Assembly: GCA_932521025.1 (NCBI GenBank)
Contig: OW051472.1
Coordinates: 3,906,001 to 3,970,000 of the forward strand
Length of the DNA stretch: 64,000 nucleotides
DNA from: Oscheius onirici
Taxonomy: Eukaryota > Nematoda > Chromadorea > Rhabditida > Rhabditidae
Reading direction: 5' to 3'
Numbering within the stretch: the first letter of the stretch is position 1; each line of letters begins with the position of its first letter. The position numbers and the translations under genes were made by a program. This document shows positions 1-11,432 of this stretch, one piece after another. Under the pieces are notes generated by a model that did no database searches, was not told where the DNA came from, and saw nothing but the letters and a program-made list of their open reading frames with translations.

Positions 1-656
1 TCAGTAAGCAGAAATATACTACAACAATCACATCCTAGCTAATTTTATTGTCAGACTGGGAACAGGGATTCTAGGCTGTCTGATATTTGATCGGATACTT
101 GGATGATCTACTCATCCGACCCACTTATTCTTCACAACTTCAAAAGACTCTAGAAACACTAGCTGATATATTTCATTGGACACTTCCTTTCTGGCTGGAC
201 ACCACTCTAGACAAGAAGCCCAAGGGTTGTCAGGATTCGCGCATGATCCGCAATAATAGCTCATTGAGGGTTTTCATCCCCTCCGAGAGGGGGCCGGCTG
301 ACTCTTATGGATTACCGTAACCGCTTGTCCTCTAATTTTTGCGTAATCCGCCACAGGGACAGGTGTCATTTGGGCTTATAGTTCTGACTCTTGAGAGGAC
401 GAGAGATTCGACTACCGTAAACGGCTGTTTGCACAAGCTGCCAATATGAGATTTAATTGTCCCGGGGCAAACAGCCATCGGCAACAAGTGTGGCAGATGC
501 ATTTCGAGCATCTGTCTCTTTCTCAGATTTGTGATCTACCTTGTGTAAGGGAGCTTGTTACAGTAGTCTTCTTCTTACTCGGGAGTGACAACCCTTTAAT
601 TAGAGGCGACATCAATATGGGATTGGATAAGTGCTCTCAAAGAGTCTCTTTTACAG
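1..656 (+). other. Intron or upstream part of the LIM-homeobox gene
   Basis: No convincing exon is visible here. The next exon starts at 657 after a TTTACAG acceptor in the middle of a codon, so this stretch is most simply an intron. The first LIM domain expected in this family is not found and probably lies left of the window. Around 325-430 there are two related CTACCGTAA / TTACCGTAA motifs, a short repeat type that recurs near 4168. Confidence 0.5.
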
Positions 657-1457
657 GCTGTTCGCGAGCCGCTGTGGCAGATGCAAAACCGCTTTGACCC
701 CGACCGATTTCGTCTTCCGCTCTCCTTGTCATCCCACTTACCACCAGCAGTGCTTCACATGTCTCTACTGTCATGCTCCCTTCTCTAAGGTTTTTTTTAA
801 ATTTTATTTTCTTAGAAAAATGCTCAGGGTGACGAATATCTGGTTTTTGAGGGAGAGATTGTCTGTCGAAATGACTACCAGATGCTCATGCAAGCTCACT
901 TACATGCTGGTCAGTTTCGACTGTTTATTGAGAACTGTTTATTCTTCCAGTACAACATCAGAACCCGTTCGACTTTGACCACGGAGACCCATCCAGGAAG
1001 ACTCCCAAACGTCCGAGAACTATTCTGAACGCAACACAAAGACGTCAGTTCAAGGCCGCCTTTGAGAAAAGCGCCAAACCTTGTCGAAAGGTAGATCACT
1101 TTCAATTCTTTTCATAATACTTTCAGGTTCGTGAGCAGTTGGCCAAGGAGACTGGCCTCTCGGTTCGTGTTGTCCAAGTCTGGTTCCAAAATCAGCGAGC
1201 CAAGGTAGTTTTGCTGACAAGGTGACATCATAAGATTTCAGATGAAGAAAATGCAGAGGAAGGAAGACACGAAACGAGTGCCAACCAGTGGATCGGAAGG
1301 AAAGACTGAGGAAAAGTCCTCGTCGGATGAGGAAGGCGATTCCGAGACGGAAGAGAACGAGGCTCCTCGACCAAAAGGCCACTTGACCGATCTGGATGTC
1401 GGAAATCCCATCGAGAAGCTTTACCACATGCAGAACTTCTACTTCCCTCCCACGTGA
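657..1457 (+). CDS. lim-6: LIM-homeodomain transcription factor, Lmx1 class (5' end missing)
   Basis: This is a DNA-binding nuclear regulator of neuronal fate in the Lmx1/LIM-6 class. I splice five exons: 657-789, 828-909, 951-1090, 1127-1204 and 1242-1457. The first two give the second LIM zinc-binding domain, beginning LFASRCGRC and containing the CxxC...HxxC and CxxC...CxxD pattern. Exons 3-5 give a complete homeodomain, starting KRPRTIL and carrying the recognition-helix motif [14 protein letters not shown]. The protein then has an acidic Ser/Glu stretch and ends with [16 protein letters not shown], matching the conserved Lmx1 C-terminal tail, which is strong evidence for orthology. Introns are 35-45 bases. 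The first LIM domain and the start codon lie outside the window. It is tail to tail with the glutathione peroxidase gene. Confidence 0.9.
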
Positions 1458-1614
1458 ACCTCCTTGTATATTTGTGCTTTTGTCGTGCTGGTCCTTTGAC
1501 GCTCCTTCCACAGGTACTCTCATCCTTGAGACATTGGGTATGTCTCCCTTGTCATCCTATTTGCTTTTGTGAATGCTTTACTTCTAGTCATTAAGATAAT
1601 AAATACTTTAAAGT

Positions 1615-2559
1615 TTAAGCCAGAGCCTTTTCGATGTCCTTGATCATGTCCTTGGGGTCGGTGTTGGGACCGAATCTTTTGATCACCTTCCCGTTGCGAT
1701 CCACGAGGAATTTGGTGAAGTTCCACTTGATGGCATCGAACAGAGTTCCTCCCTGAAATCGCGAGAGTTACAAAAGGAAACGTTCTTCGATTTTGTAAGA
1801 AACTGCCTGAACCTATCTGTTAGTAAAATCTAGTTTGGCTTTGAACCTTGAGGTCACTATTTCTTATCAGCGAGCAACTTTTGGGGAATCAACGGGTAAG
1901 TGGAACGAGTGCAATGTACATTGGTTCTGTTTTGTTTGGGACTACTTGTTGACCAAAACGGTATTGCCAGATCAAACTTTGAGTGGTACAAAACTGAGAA
2001 GAGTATTCAAACAAAACTAGGGAGATTTAGTAAAACTATTTTCTGTCACAGAGATGAGACTGGACAGAATTAACCTCTTCAATCACCTGTTCCTTCTTCA
2101 AAAACTGATAGAGCGGATCTGCCTTTTCCCCATTGACGTTAATCTTTCCGAAAAGGTCTGGTTCGAATTTGAACTTGTTGGCCACGAAGTTTTTGATGTC
2201 AATTTCACAGGCTGGTTCCTAAAACTCTGTGGTAATACAAAGTTCGCTGAAAAAGTACCTGTCCTCCGAATTGGTTGCACGGGAATGCAGCCACTTCCAA
2301 TCCTTGACTCTTGTACTTATCGAGAATCTCCTAAACATTTTCAAGTTAAAAGAAAAGGAGGAAAGAAAACCTTCAGCTGGGTGTAATTGGAGTTGGTGAG
2401 GCCGCACTCACTGGCCACGTTGACCACAATAACAACCTTTCCTCTGCAAGAGACAACTTGTTTTCAGGGGCGTGGGAATAAGACTCACTTGTATTTTTCT
2501 CCGATATTGACCGAGTTTCCCTCGGAATCTTTGACGTTGTGTTCGTAGAAAGAACTCAT
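1615..2559 (-). CDS. Glutathione peroxidase (cysteine type)
   Basis: The enzyme reduces hydroperoxides with thiols. Five exons on the minus strand: 2559-2489, 2443-2371, 2330-2259, 2218-2087 and 1752-1615. The start MSSFYEHNV is the usual family start. Visible signatures are [11 protein letters not shown], where the peroxidatic residue is Cys rather than selenocysteine, the second block [10 protein letters not shown] with its catalytic Gln, and [14 protein letters not shown] with the catalytic Trp-Asn near the C-terminus. Length, about 163 residues, fits the phospholipid-hydroperoxide / plant-like type. There is no obvious signal peptide, so it is probably cytosolic. The last intron (1753-2086) is longer than the others. 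Confidence 0.93.
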
Positions 2560-3114
2560 TCTGACTGGAAAACTGGGTTAAATTGACTGGAGAGTAAGAG
2601 TTTCTATGGAGATGGAAAAGAGGCAGCTGGAAAAGCCACACGAAATCGATAGCGATAAGGAGCAGAGAAAGGCAACAACGAGAGCGACTGAAATAAGCCC
2701 CGGGTGGTTTTGTCATCAACTAGCGAGGGCTGAGAGAGGGTCAAAGAACGGGCATGGCGGAAAACGTGGGGAGAGGCACAAAGCACACAGATATGCAAAA
2801 GACACATCGTGCTAATAGGGTCGAGGGTTTTATAGAAGTAAGGGAGAGGGACATTCAATTAACTTTGGGTTCAAATAGCAACGATGATATTTATAAAGAA
2901 TTCGCCAAAGACCTATCTTCGAAAGTCTCGTTGACCGTGTAGCTAGTCTAGAAAGGCAACTCTTGTTGTGTCAATACGTCAAATGAGTCCGAGTCTCTGG
3001 TTTGAAGTCTGGAAGAAATAGAACATTTCGAGTCGAATTAAAATACGAGTAGATACCCTCCGTAACATATTCAGACTGAAGATGGTGTTTTTATAGATTC
3101 AAGTTTCCTTTTCC
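2560..3114. other. Intergenic gap, no supported gene
   Basis: This stretch separates two minus-strand genes and should hold the glutathione peroxidase promoter. It is purine-rich on the plus strand. Small open frames here show no family signature and no convincing splice context. Confidence 0.5.
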
Positions 3115-3778
3115 CTATTTGCTTTGTAGACTGGATCGGTTGCGAGTATCCGGCGCGGTCTTCTCCAGCTCCAAAAAGGCCGATGGCTGGGTAGCAGCAT
3201 CCTTGTTCTTCTGTCGCGACTCGTCGACGGAACAATCAGCTTCGGAGACGTTCTTGTGCGTCTGGACGAGACTCTTGGTCGGATCGAGACTCTTTGTCGG
3301 CATAAGACTCTTGGTGGGAATGAGACTCTTGGTAGGAAGTGTCGACTCGACTGGCTTTGGACTGGCTGCTTTCTGATTGGTCTTGTAGGCAGAAGTCGTC
3401 TTGGCGTATTCCGACTGAATTAGTTCTTGGGAGACTGGAAACTTCTTTTTCACCGAAGAACGAAGCAATCTCTCGCAAATATTCTTGTCCAGCAACGGAT
3501 TCGGTTGATTGTCATCGCCTAGATCTGTGTGTATCTCCTCTACCGTACCTTCGACTGTCTTGAACTTCAATGTGTCCTCTTTCTTCGCACTCGGTCTCGC
3601 CACGTTGTCGTCCTTTTTCCTCTCCGTTCCTTTGCTGCTTGTCGTACTCGATGTTTGCTTCTTTCCTTGTGGGACAGAGATGGCTGCTTTCTGAACTTTT
3701 TTTTGGGTAGAGAATGAGAAAGAAAACTTTTTTGAAGCAGAGGAGTATCGGAACTACCAAAAACAGTAGCAGCCACAT
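3115..3778 (-). CDS. Hypothetical membrane-anchored protein with PTKSL repeats
   Basis: I do not recognise a family. Two exons (3778-3728 and 3690-3115) are joined by a 37-base intron. Exon 1 encodes only a hydrophobic segment, MWLLLFLVVPILLCFKK, that would act as a signal anchor. The rest, about 190 residues, is hydrophilic, basic and Ser/Thr-rich. A run of four near-identical units with core PTKSL lies in the C-terminal half, followed by a short low-complexity tail. It is likely a type II membrane or secreted disordered protein. The start is chosen because the splice keeps frame and gives a clean N-terminal anchor. Confidence 0.6.
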
Positions 3779-4335
3779 TTGAGCGAAGGTCGTCTATCAC
3801 TGACTAGTTAGCTTTTAGCTCTAATCCTAACTCTACAAGATACTATTTTTATTTAGAACAACAAGGTTTTTATTTTATACCTATGTTGTGTATTTTTTAT
3901 TCAGCTCTCCCAAGGTAAAAAAAAAATCCGATTTTTACTGTTTGGATTCCCGCGTATATTTGAAACGAAAGAGACGGGAAGTGTTATTTTTAGTGTTTTA
4001 TACTTCGTTCGCTCACCTATTTTTTCTCCGTTTTTATTTTTGGCCTTCAATTACTTTGCTTTTGGCTCCAAATATTGAAAGAGGCAAGCTTCATTGCAAT
4101 TACGAGCTGTTGAGCATCGGTTCGCCTTGTCAGTGGCGTCAGGCGAAATCTTGACAGCAGGTCTTACCACGAAACTACCGTAACTCGCTCGGTTTTTCTG
4201 GAAGCTGGCCAAAGTTTTCGACCGGCTTTTTCTCGCGGCGGGTGTGGTTCATGTCATTTTTCTTCTGGTTCCGCTTTTCTCTCACTAGTCTCAAATACGC
4301 TTATTCTCGAAATGTTATTTTTCAGGCTCCAAGAT
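3779..4335. other. Intergenic region with short repeats, anillin promoter
   Basis: No gene is seen. A stretch near 3813-3835 (TAGCTCTAATCC) resembles the tip of the inverted repeats of the element at 26813-27688. A CTACCGTAA motif sits near 4168. The acceptor-like TTTTTCAG ending at 4325 lies 10 bases before the anillin ATG and could be a spliced-leader trans-splice site. Confidence 0.4.
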
Positions 4336-7049
4336 ATGTTCCGTAGCCCACACAAGCCGACTTCTCCGCCGCCACCTCCTCCAAGGGAACGCAGAGCTGG
4401 CGCAAATGTGGACGTAGATGGGAAAAGAAGCCGACTTCCTGGTGACACAGTTCGGTTTGTTGTTGTCTTTATTGTTTAAAGTTTTCTGGCTTCAGACAGG
4501 TAGTTACTCCAGGACGCATCAAGAATTTGGCTAGCTTGTTCGACCAGCAAACACAAAAGCCGAATGAAATAACGCCATCTCGCAGGCCTCGATCTGCCAG
4601 ACGAGTGACAACAGACGAATTTTTCACGCCAACAGGACTTTCACCAGAGCTGAACAACAATTTGGTGAGATTTTCTACCGCTGTTTGTGTTACACCCTTT
4701 ATTTTCAGAAGAAAGGACCTCCAAGAAAACCTATTCGATCGTTTGCTGCACAGCTGATTCTCGAAGAAGAAGACGTAGTTACTGAAGAGGATTTTGACCA
4801 GAAGAACGAACGAACCTTCTCCGTCAGCACTGAACGTAGCATCAACGACGAAGAGTACGTGGCTATTGTGGAGGAAATTGTCGACCAAGTGATCGAGGAA
4901 GTCATTATTCCTCCGGGAGAAGATCTGGTCAAACTGGAGGAGAAACTTCGAGATGAGATTCGAATTGAAGCCGAAGAGGAACGAGCTCAAATGGACGAAC
5001 TTCGCGAAAAGATTCAGCTGGAAAACGAAATTTCAACTACCAAGGATGAGGCCTTCGTCACAGCCGAGGACGCTGTTCCCGCCATGACTGGAGATGTTGA
5101 CAAGACTCCGAAAGTGTCTATGTTGAATGCTGATTCCATACCTCGTATCATGCCTGCCCGTAGAACGAGAACACTTTCCCGCGTTGACGAGTTCCTGGAC
5201 GACCAACGACTTCTGGTTATGCCCGTTCCACGGAGTCGAACTGTTTCGCAAGGAGATGATCAGCAAAGTGTAAACGGCCATATTGACAACCTCTTCGATT
5301 TTGTTGATGTAATTTAGCTTCTGTTCTGTTCAATGAACCGATTTTAGGAGCATCTCTCATCGAAGCAGAGTCGTAGCAGCAGGGAATGTGTCTTCCAGCC
5401 ACATTTCTCCCCCTCGGCTATTCCAAATGTGGCAGAATTATCGCAAGATCTTACTATTGGTCCACAAGTCAAAGTAAGCTTTGTTTAAATTTATTCGACA
5501 CTTGTTTTCAGTCCAACAACTCGTCCAAGCGTGTTGGCAGTGCCCTTGCCACATCTACACCGCAAAATAGTCCTCGATCCACAGCACACAATCCTTCACG
5601 TCTACTAGAAGGAGACGTTTCGTTTGTGAGCTCGATACAAGATGTCAGCCAGACTGAGGCTGTAGGCCAATACGAGCAGATGATCATGGTTCGTGTTTTC
5701 ACACTACGTTCCCATTATCTTCATTGTTTAGAAAAACGAACACGCCTTAGACCGTAACAATCAGCAAATAGCCATGCTGCTGAAGGCACTGGCACATGCT
5801 CGCAAAGAACGCAAACCGATGCAAGAAGTCAGCGCCCAGAAGTCTCTTTTGATGGCCAGAGAACGGGTTGTTCTGCTTCAACGAGAGAACAAACGGTTAA
5901 AGGCTCTTGTCGCTGTAAGTTTTCTTCAAATTCAAACTTTGTTCAGTGTCGTCGACCAATACCGAACCAATGTCTAGAAGTTCGTGGCTCACTCACCATC
6001 AGCAATGTCGCTGTTCATTTGAACAGAAATTTCTATACGAAGCCATACGAGATGGGTTAGTTTAACTATACAACTTGCCTAAAGTCTCTCGTTTAGTCAC
6101 GAACTTCTCGTTTCTGGTGATGCTCAAATGCGGCTGTGAGGTCGAGTGTACCGCCACTCACAACCTGCTCGCTCATCAAAGCAGCCGCCTCAAAGTAGTC
6201 CATTTTGACGAGAAGATCAACTTCTGTAACCTGCCTGTCGATTTTTGTGTCATGCTAGAAGTATATGCCATGGCTATACCGGAAAAAGAGGCTGGCGTCA
6301 CTTGTGCCTCCATTATCGCCAGCAAATGCCGTAATCTCCTTCCCAAAGGTAACGTTTCCATAGTTTTGCATAAGTGTAAGTTCCTGTTTAGAACGTACCC
6401 CTACTACCAGTCCAAGTGGCTTTCCGTACGGGGAATTCGTTCGCTGCGGCTATGTTCAGCTGACACGAGACACTACTGGAACAAACAAATTTTACTTGGA
6501 TGAGGTCGAATATCCTCTCGATGGTACTATCGAAATCACAACCCACTGCACCACACTCCCGCCTGCTATCGCCATTGATCACGAAGGTTTTTTGGTTGTT
6601 TCTTCCTTTTGAAATCTTTATAATTTCTGTTTAAGACCATGTACCAATGCATCTCTGGAATGAGTTCATGGGAGCGATACTGGGCTGTCCTTCGTCGCGG
6701 AACAATTCTTTTCTGGAAGTATCCCGAGGACGAACGACTCAACAAGGCTGCCAAAGCACGTCTTGACCTATCTACTTGTTCTCAATTTGAAGTTCATCCG
6801 TGCAGCGTGGAACAATGCCCACGTCCACATACATTCGCCGTTAATGTACTCGTCAATACAGCCCCTTCAGTCATGGATAAGAAGAGGTACTAATGCTTCT
6901 TTGACTATTCTATTAAACCAACTTTCAGAATCTTCTTGGCGGCCGATTCGCGTTGTGAGATGAAAAATTGGCTCGATAACATCAACGAGACGCTGGCCGT
7001 CCTTCGTGGAAATCACCCGTATAAAGGCTCCATTCTTCCTCGAAGCTAG
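4336..7049 (+). CDS. Anillin-family scaffold protein
   Basis: Anillins bind actomyosin, septins and RhoA-GTP at the cleavage furrow or germline bridges. Eleven exons with small introns: 4336-4454, 4496-4664, 4709-5308, 5348-5473, 5512-5688, 5732-5914, 5947-6055, 6097-6348, 6392-6594, 6636-6886 and 6929-7049. The N-terminal part is Pro/Ser/Thr-rich and probably disordered. An acidic, coiled-coil-prone stretch follows (4740-5040), then a second coiled coil around 5780-5900. The anillin-homology region begins near 5960 (RGSLTISNVAVHLNR). A C-terminal PH domain begins at EGFLTMYQCISG and includes WERYWAVLRRGTILFWKYP. Frame and the PH start together fix the exon 9-10 junction. The protein is shorter than C. 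elegans ANI-1 and closer in build to ANI-2/ANI-3, but I cannot assign the paralogue. Confidence 0.87.
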
Positions 7050-7649
7050 AATCTCTTTCATCACTTTTTCTCAGATTTCTCCTAGATAATTATATTCTTT
7101 GATGTTTAAATTTGTACCTTCTCCCACCCCTTCTCTCAACCATATGACATTCTTATCAACCTAAAAACCTGTTGTTGTTGTTTGGTAAATATATATATTT
7201 CAGTTCAAACCCGCTTCTGCCCAACCAAGGCATCCATCTTCCCGAGGTCGGTAAATTGGTAGTAGCATGCTACGAAGATAAAGCGTTCTTGGAGTCAGAC
7301 TTGGCACCTGTCCAGATTATAGAACGTAAGCCTGATTTCTCTGGCCTCTCAGATTAGACCCGCACGCAATTGAGCTTGCTCTGGCGTTGATTACGGGGTA
7401 CACTTTTTTAAACTTTATATATTTCAGCTATTTCCTAGTGATGGCTTAGCTGTTTCTTCTAACTCTAATCTGATGAATAGTTTTTTTTCATTCGACAGCA
7501 TGTTTTAAACAAACATCGTTCTGCTGAACTATTTCAGCTCGAATATATTCAAAAAAACAATGACTTCAGCACGGAAGTGGGACTGCATGGTCATGAGGAA
7601 ACACGATTATTTTTATCTATTTGTTTTGTGTAGACTAACACAACAAGTC
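7050..7649. other. Intergenic region with one exon-like island
   Basis: Between 7204 and 7325 an open segment is flanked by a TTTCAG acceptor and a GTAAG donor. It encodes a stretch with the core VGKLVVACYEDKAF, faintly like a Tudor-domain strand. I cannot link it to another exon: the following intron-like gap is only 27 bases. It may be a relic exon of a gene destroyed by the retroelements downstream. The rest is AT-rich with no feature. Confidence 0.3.
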
Positions 7650-8951
7650 AATAATGCTCAGCCTTCGGATCGGAACGTTAAACTGCCGCACCCAGAACTG
7701 ATGCCCGATTGGTCGAACTAGAAAGCGGTCTGGAAAACATCCCATTCGATGTCATCGGCCTCTCCAAAGTGAAAATGCAAGGAAAATACTCGCTGTCGCT
7801 TCAAAACTCTGGTCACTTTCTCTAGCACTCAGGTCAAGTTGGTTTCTTGGTCAATAGGAGATGGTCCAACTGCTCATCCTTCCATGCCATTTCGAGCCGA
7901 GTAGCAGTTCTCCATGTACAAACCAAAGCCGGAAGCATTCGAATTGTGCAAGTATATGGTCCCACAACTGCTAGCAGCGATGATGACTACAAAACCTTTC
8001 TATCCAACGTCACTAAAGGTTTGAGACACCGACCAGTACGTCGTGCTCGGCTTCCGGGGGCCGCCGGTGTCTCAAGCTGGTGATAGGTGATTGGAATGCC
8101 AAAGTCGGAAGCGCAGACGGTGATGAAGACTTCATCGGAAAACATGGACTCGGTCAACGAAACGAGAGAGGTCAAACATTGGTGGATTTCTGTTCCGAAA
8201 ACGAGCTCTACATCATAAACACCAGATTCCAAAAAAGGCCCTCTCGAAAGTGGACTTGGCAATCGCCTAATATGGAGAGCAAAAATGCTATCGATCATAT
8301 CCTATGCCCAAATCCAAAAGTTTTCACTGATGTGGATATAATTGGACGGCTTCAGTTTTCCAGCGATCATCGTCTTCTACTAGAAAAGATCAAATTGCCT
8401 ACGAAAAGGTTCCACCGAACGCGACCTCAACAACACAAGACGAAGCTCAGCAGACCACTTTTTCAATACGCAGCTGAAAACATACTACAATAGCAGAATC
8501 CGAGTACGTATGAACAACTCCGAGACCTCTTGCTGCACTCTTCTGAAATTGCGTCCTTACCAGAGCCGAAGGTTTCGTACATCTCTCCGAGAACTCAGGC
8601 CTTATTTGAGAAGAGACATGTCCTCCAGCATCGCCCGGCTACGAGGAACAATCGAGTTGAGTTTAGTATTGTGAACAGAGTCCTTCGCGAGTCGCTTAAA
8701 GAGGATCTACGTGTGAAGCACTTCAATAATGTGAGAGATGCTCTGCAACAAGGGCGAAGTGTGAAAAAAGCTGTGCGAGAGAATACTGTTGCGAAGACTG
8801 TTATGAGCCAGCTGTCTGACGTAAATGGAGAAATCGTGACCAATGCAGATGATGTGAGAGCTGTGGTGAAGATGTTCTACGCTCAACTATATCGGTCTCG
8901 TCTTCGCGCGACTCTGCAGAGAATTCTGATGACATCGGAAGCCGAGGTGTA
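7650..8951 (+). mobile_element. Decayed non-LTR retrotransposon (LINE, RTE/CR1-like)
   Basis: The reading frame shows an AP-type endonuclease: an N-terminal IGTLNCRT-like start near 7665, GDWNAKVGS (8083-8110) and the terminal SDHRLLLEK motif (8365-8390). It is followed by a linker resembling the region before LINE reverse transcriptase, up to YAQLYRSR. Several stop codons and frame shifts break it (7710-7720, 7825, 8083, 8491). The reverse transcriptase is absent: the homology ends at 8951 where the LTR-element material begins, suggesting truncation or nesting. It cannot encode an active enzyme as it stands. Confidence 0.75.
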
Positions 8952-9747
8952 AAAATGGTGCAGGAAAAATGGCCAGATGAGAGAATATACGCTATATGGG
9001 AAAAAGCAAAGCCCGTGGTCAGAAGAGCCCAGTACAAATTTCGAGCTATGGAGATATCACTGTCAGACAACGAAAAAGGACCGGAAGAAACTTTGGACGG
9101 GAAGGCAAAGATAGTCTACAAAACGACCTGGACAGCCGAAACTGTGGAGTCCCCTCCAGTGAACGAAGAAGAATTCGCTGAAAGAATCCGACTGCTGATT
9201 GATCGAATATGGAAGTTCACAGAAGCAGCAGAAGGAAAAGAAGCAATGAAAAATATACCACGAGCTCCGTATGTGCCGAGGTACCTCAGAAGGAAATGGG
9301 AAAAGACAACGGCAACCAGGAAATCAGTCAGCCAGCCACACAGAGTGTCAAGAAACACGTCTCCGATCCCGATGACGAATATCTCTCACAAGACAATGTC
9401 GACCGAAAAAACAAAGACGAAGAGTGCCTTGCCGAGACAGTTTACGAGAACAAGTACAACGACGACAGCTATCCCGGCTCCTACTCATTCGACTGAACGC
9501 TTTCTGGCTATGACAACGCAGCCTCTACCGAGAGACCATCCGATTCTTCTCGAGCAGAAGGATACGTCAAACCGAGCAGAATTTTTCGGGTGTTGGGACC
9601 GAAGTAGACAAACGGTACATGAGCAATCAATTTCGTTATGAGGTGTCCGAAGACCAGAGTCTGAACGCCCGGGACAACTTCCAGCCATTCATCATCTAAA
9701 AGGACGAAAGAACTAACTACGCGATCATCAAGACAGCTGCCTGCCAT

Positions 9748-11091
9748 TTGCAGAATAGATTTTTTTTTTTTCTCAGAACTTGGTGGGCGATAGCTCAGTT
9801 GCATCCGCCGGTAGCTCTTCAAAGCCTATTTGAGAGGTACGACGTGACTGGACGATGGCTGGGTACCTCGATCATGGTTGTTCAGCCCTGTTTAGCCGTC
9901 AAAATAGTCAAGATCTTCCACAATCACAAGGTCAACACCACATGTACTCTTTTCACGCCAGCCATGACGGACAGTAATAGGACAGTGTACATTCAGCCAG
10001 GTACAAGGATGGTCGTGGAAACATCGCCAATAGTGGACTGCTCTTCGATCCTACCATATCTTCAGCAACAGAAAGGTTGCACATGGTTCAATGAGGTCTC
10101 AGCAGTCAATGTCACAAGATTCAAAACCGCGAGCCTTATGCCAGACGAGCCAGGATTGACAAGGACGGACTTCAATGTCGTGTCGATCTTCACAAACCAG
10201 CTGAATTCTGCCTATCCAGAGCTACTAGCCGAGTCTCTTTCAAACGAGATCCGAGCAATGCATCAAACCTCCAAAGTTTTTAAGATAATAAATGGAAAAG
10301 CAATCGAAGAGAAGGAATTGGAGGAAATGGAAGCATCGATGTGGAGCTCGATCGGAGACACGGCCAAGGAGATCGCCAAGTCGGTGATAGAAGGATATTG
10401 GAAATACATTCTGTACTACGGAATCCCATCAGTCATTATCGTTGCTGTGATTGCCGGAATGGTTCTGGACTGCAAGGGCAAAGTGGCAGGAGCAACTACT
10501 CAACCCTTCATGCCAATGCAGGTCAACAACGTGACAGCAACAGCTCCAGAATTGAATGAAGAGGAAGAAGAAGAGAAGCACTGGCAACCGGGTTTGAACA
10601 GGAGATTTTCCCCGAAGCCATTTCTGTTTTTACCAATTCTCCTGCCACTGGTGTGTGCCACAGCAGCAGAGGAGTCGTCTCACCTCCCTTTCGTGCCTGG
10701 ATTTCTCCAGAAAAGAGGCTGTCCAATACTTTGGGATTCTGGAAGTTCCCTGAGTCTGATGAGCGAGACTTTTTTCAATTCTCTACCGGACGCAGAACTG
10801 CTGCCACCCTCAATCGAGCAAGCAACGGCATCCAACAACACCAGCTTCGGATTTCTGGGAGAAACAAAAACAACAATACAGCTGGGAGAAACGACGTTTA
10901 AGCACAACATTCTGGTGGTCAAGGATGAGGATGCGCTTACGGCAGTACTTTTCGGTTTTCGACATAATGTCCCATTTGGACAGATTGGGAATCCAGTGCT
11001 GTCTAAAACTGACAAAGAAAAAGATGATGATCGGAAAAAGCGAGATCCCGTTGTTGAAGCCAAACGAGAGAGCATTCATCGAACTCAATGA
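9748..11091 (+). pseudogene. Retroelement ORF: glycoprotein-like segment followed by aspartic protease
   Basis: This 447-residue frame belongs to the LTR element. The N-terminal half has several NxT/NxS glycosylation sites, scattered cysteines and one strong membrane segment (about residues 222-241, around IPSVIIVAVIAGMVL). A second hydrophobic stretch (FLFLPILLPLVCA) follows. Only then comes the retroviral-type protease motif LWDSGSSLSLMSE, with a further Gly-rich strand typical of the flap side. Usual element order is gag-protease-RT-integrase-envelope, so a membrane protein before the protease is odd. The frame shifts out before the protease-RT linker. Confidence 0.55.
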
Positions 11092-11432
11092 AGGACAGCC
11101 ACTAGTAGCAGCTACTAGTATTAGATTGGCTCCAGGAACAGGACAAACGATTCAAGTTCAGCTCCCAAAAGGAAGGAAAATTCGTCAAATCGAATCCCGA
11201 AGAGACGATGTGCAGTTCACAGGAGCAATCTTGATGAAGACAAATCAAGCTGACATCTATGTGGAGAACATGACTGAAGCGGAAGTGCTAGTCCCTCAAG
11301 GAGAACCATTGGGAAAAGTGACAACGTACGGACAGCATCCACAGATCCGGAACAAAACAAGCCGGTAACGGACATTTCTCCGGAAGTGGACCTGGGCATT
11401 GTGATGACCTGCTGGAACCAGAAAACGAACTG

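Noticed and set aside
446-697. First LIM domain of the LIM-homeobox gene
   Set aside because: The frame lacks the CxxC...HxxC pattern; the domain is probably outside the window.
2606-2942. Charged plus-strand frames between two minus-strand genes
   Set aside because: Purine-rich low-complexity sequence, no splice context or homology.
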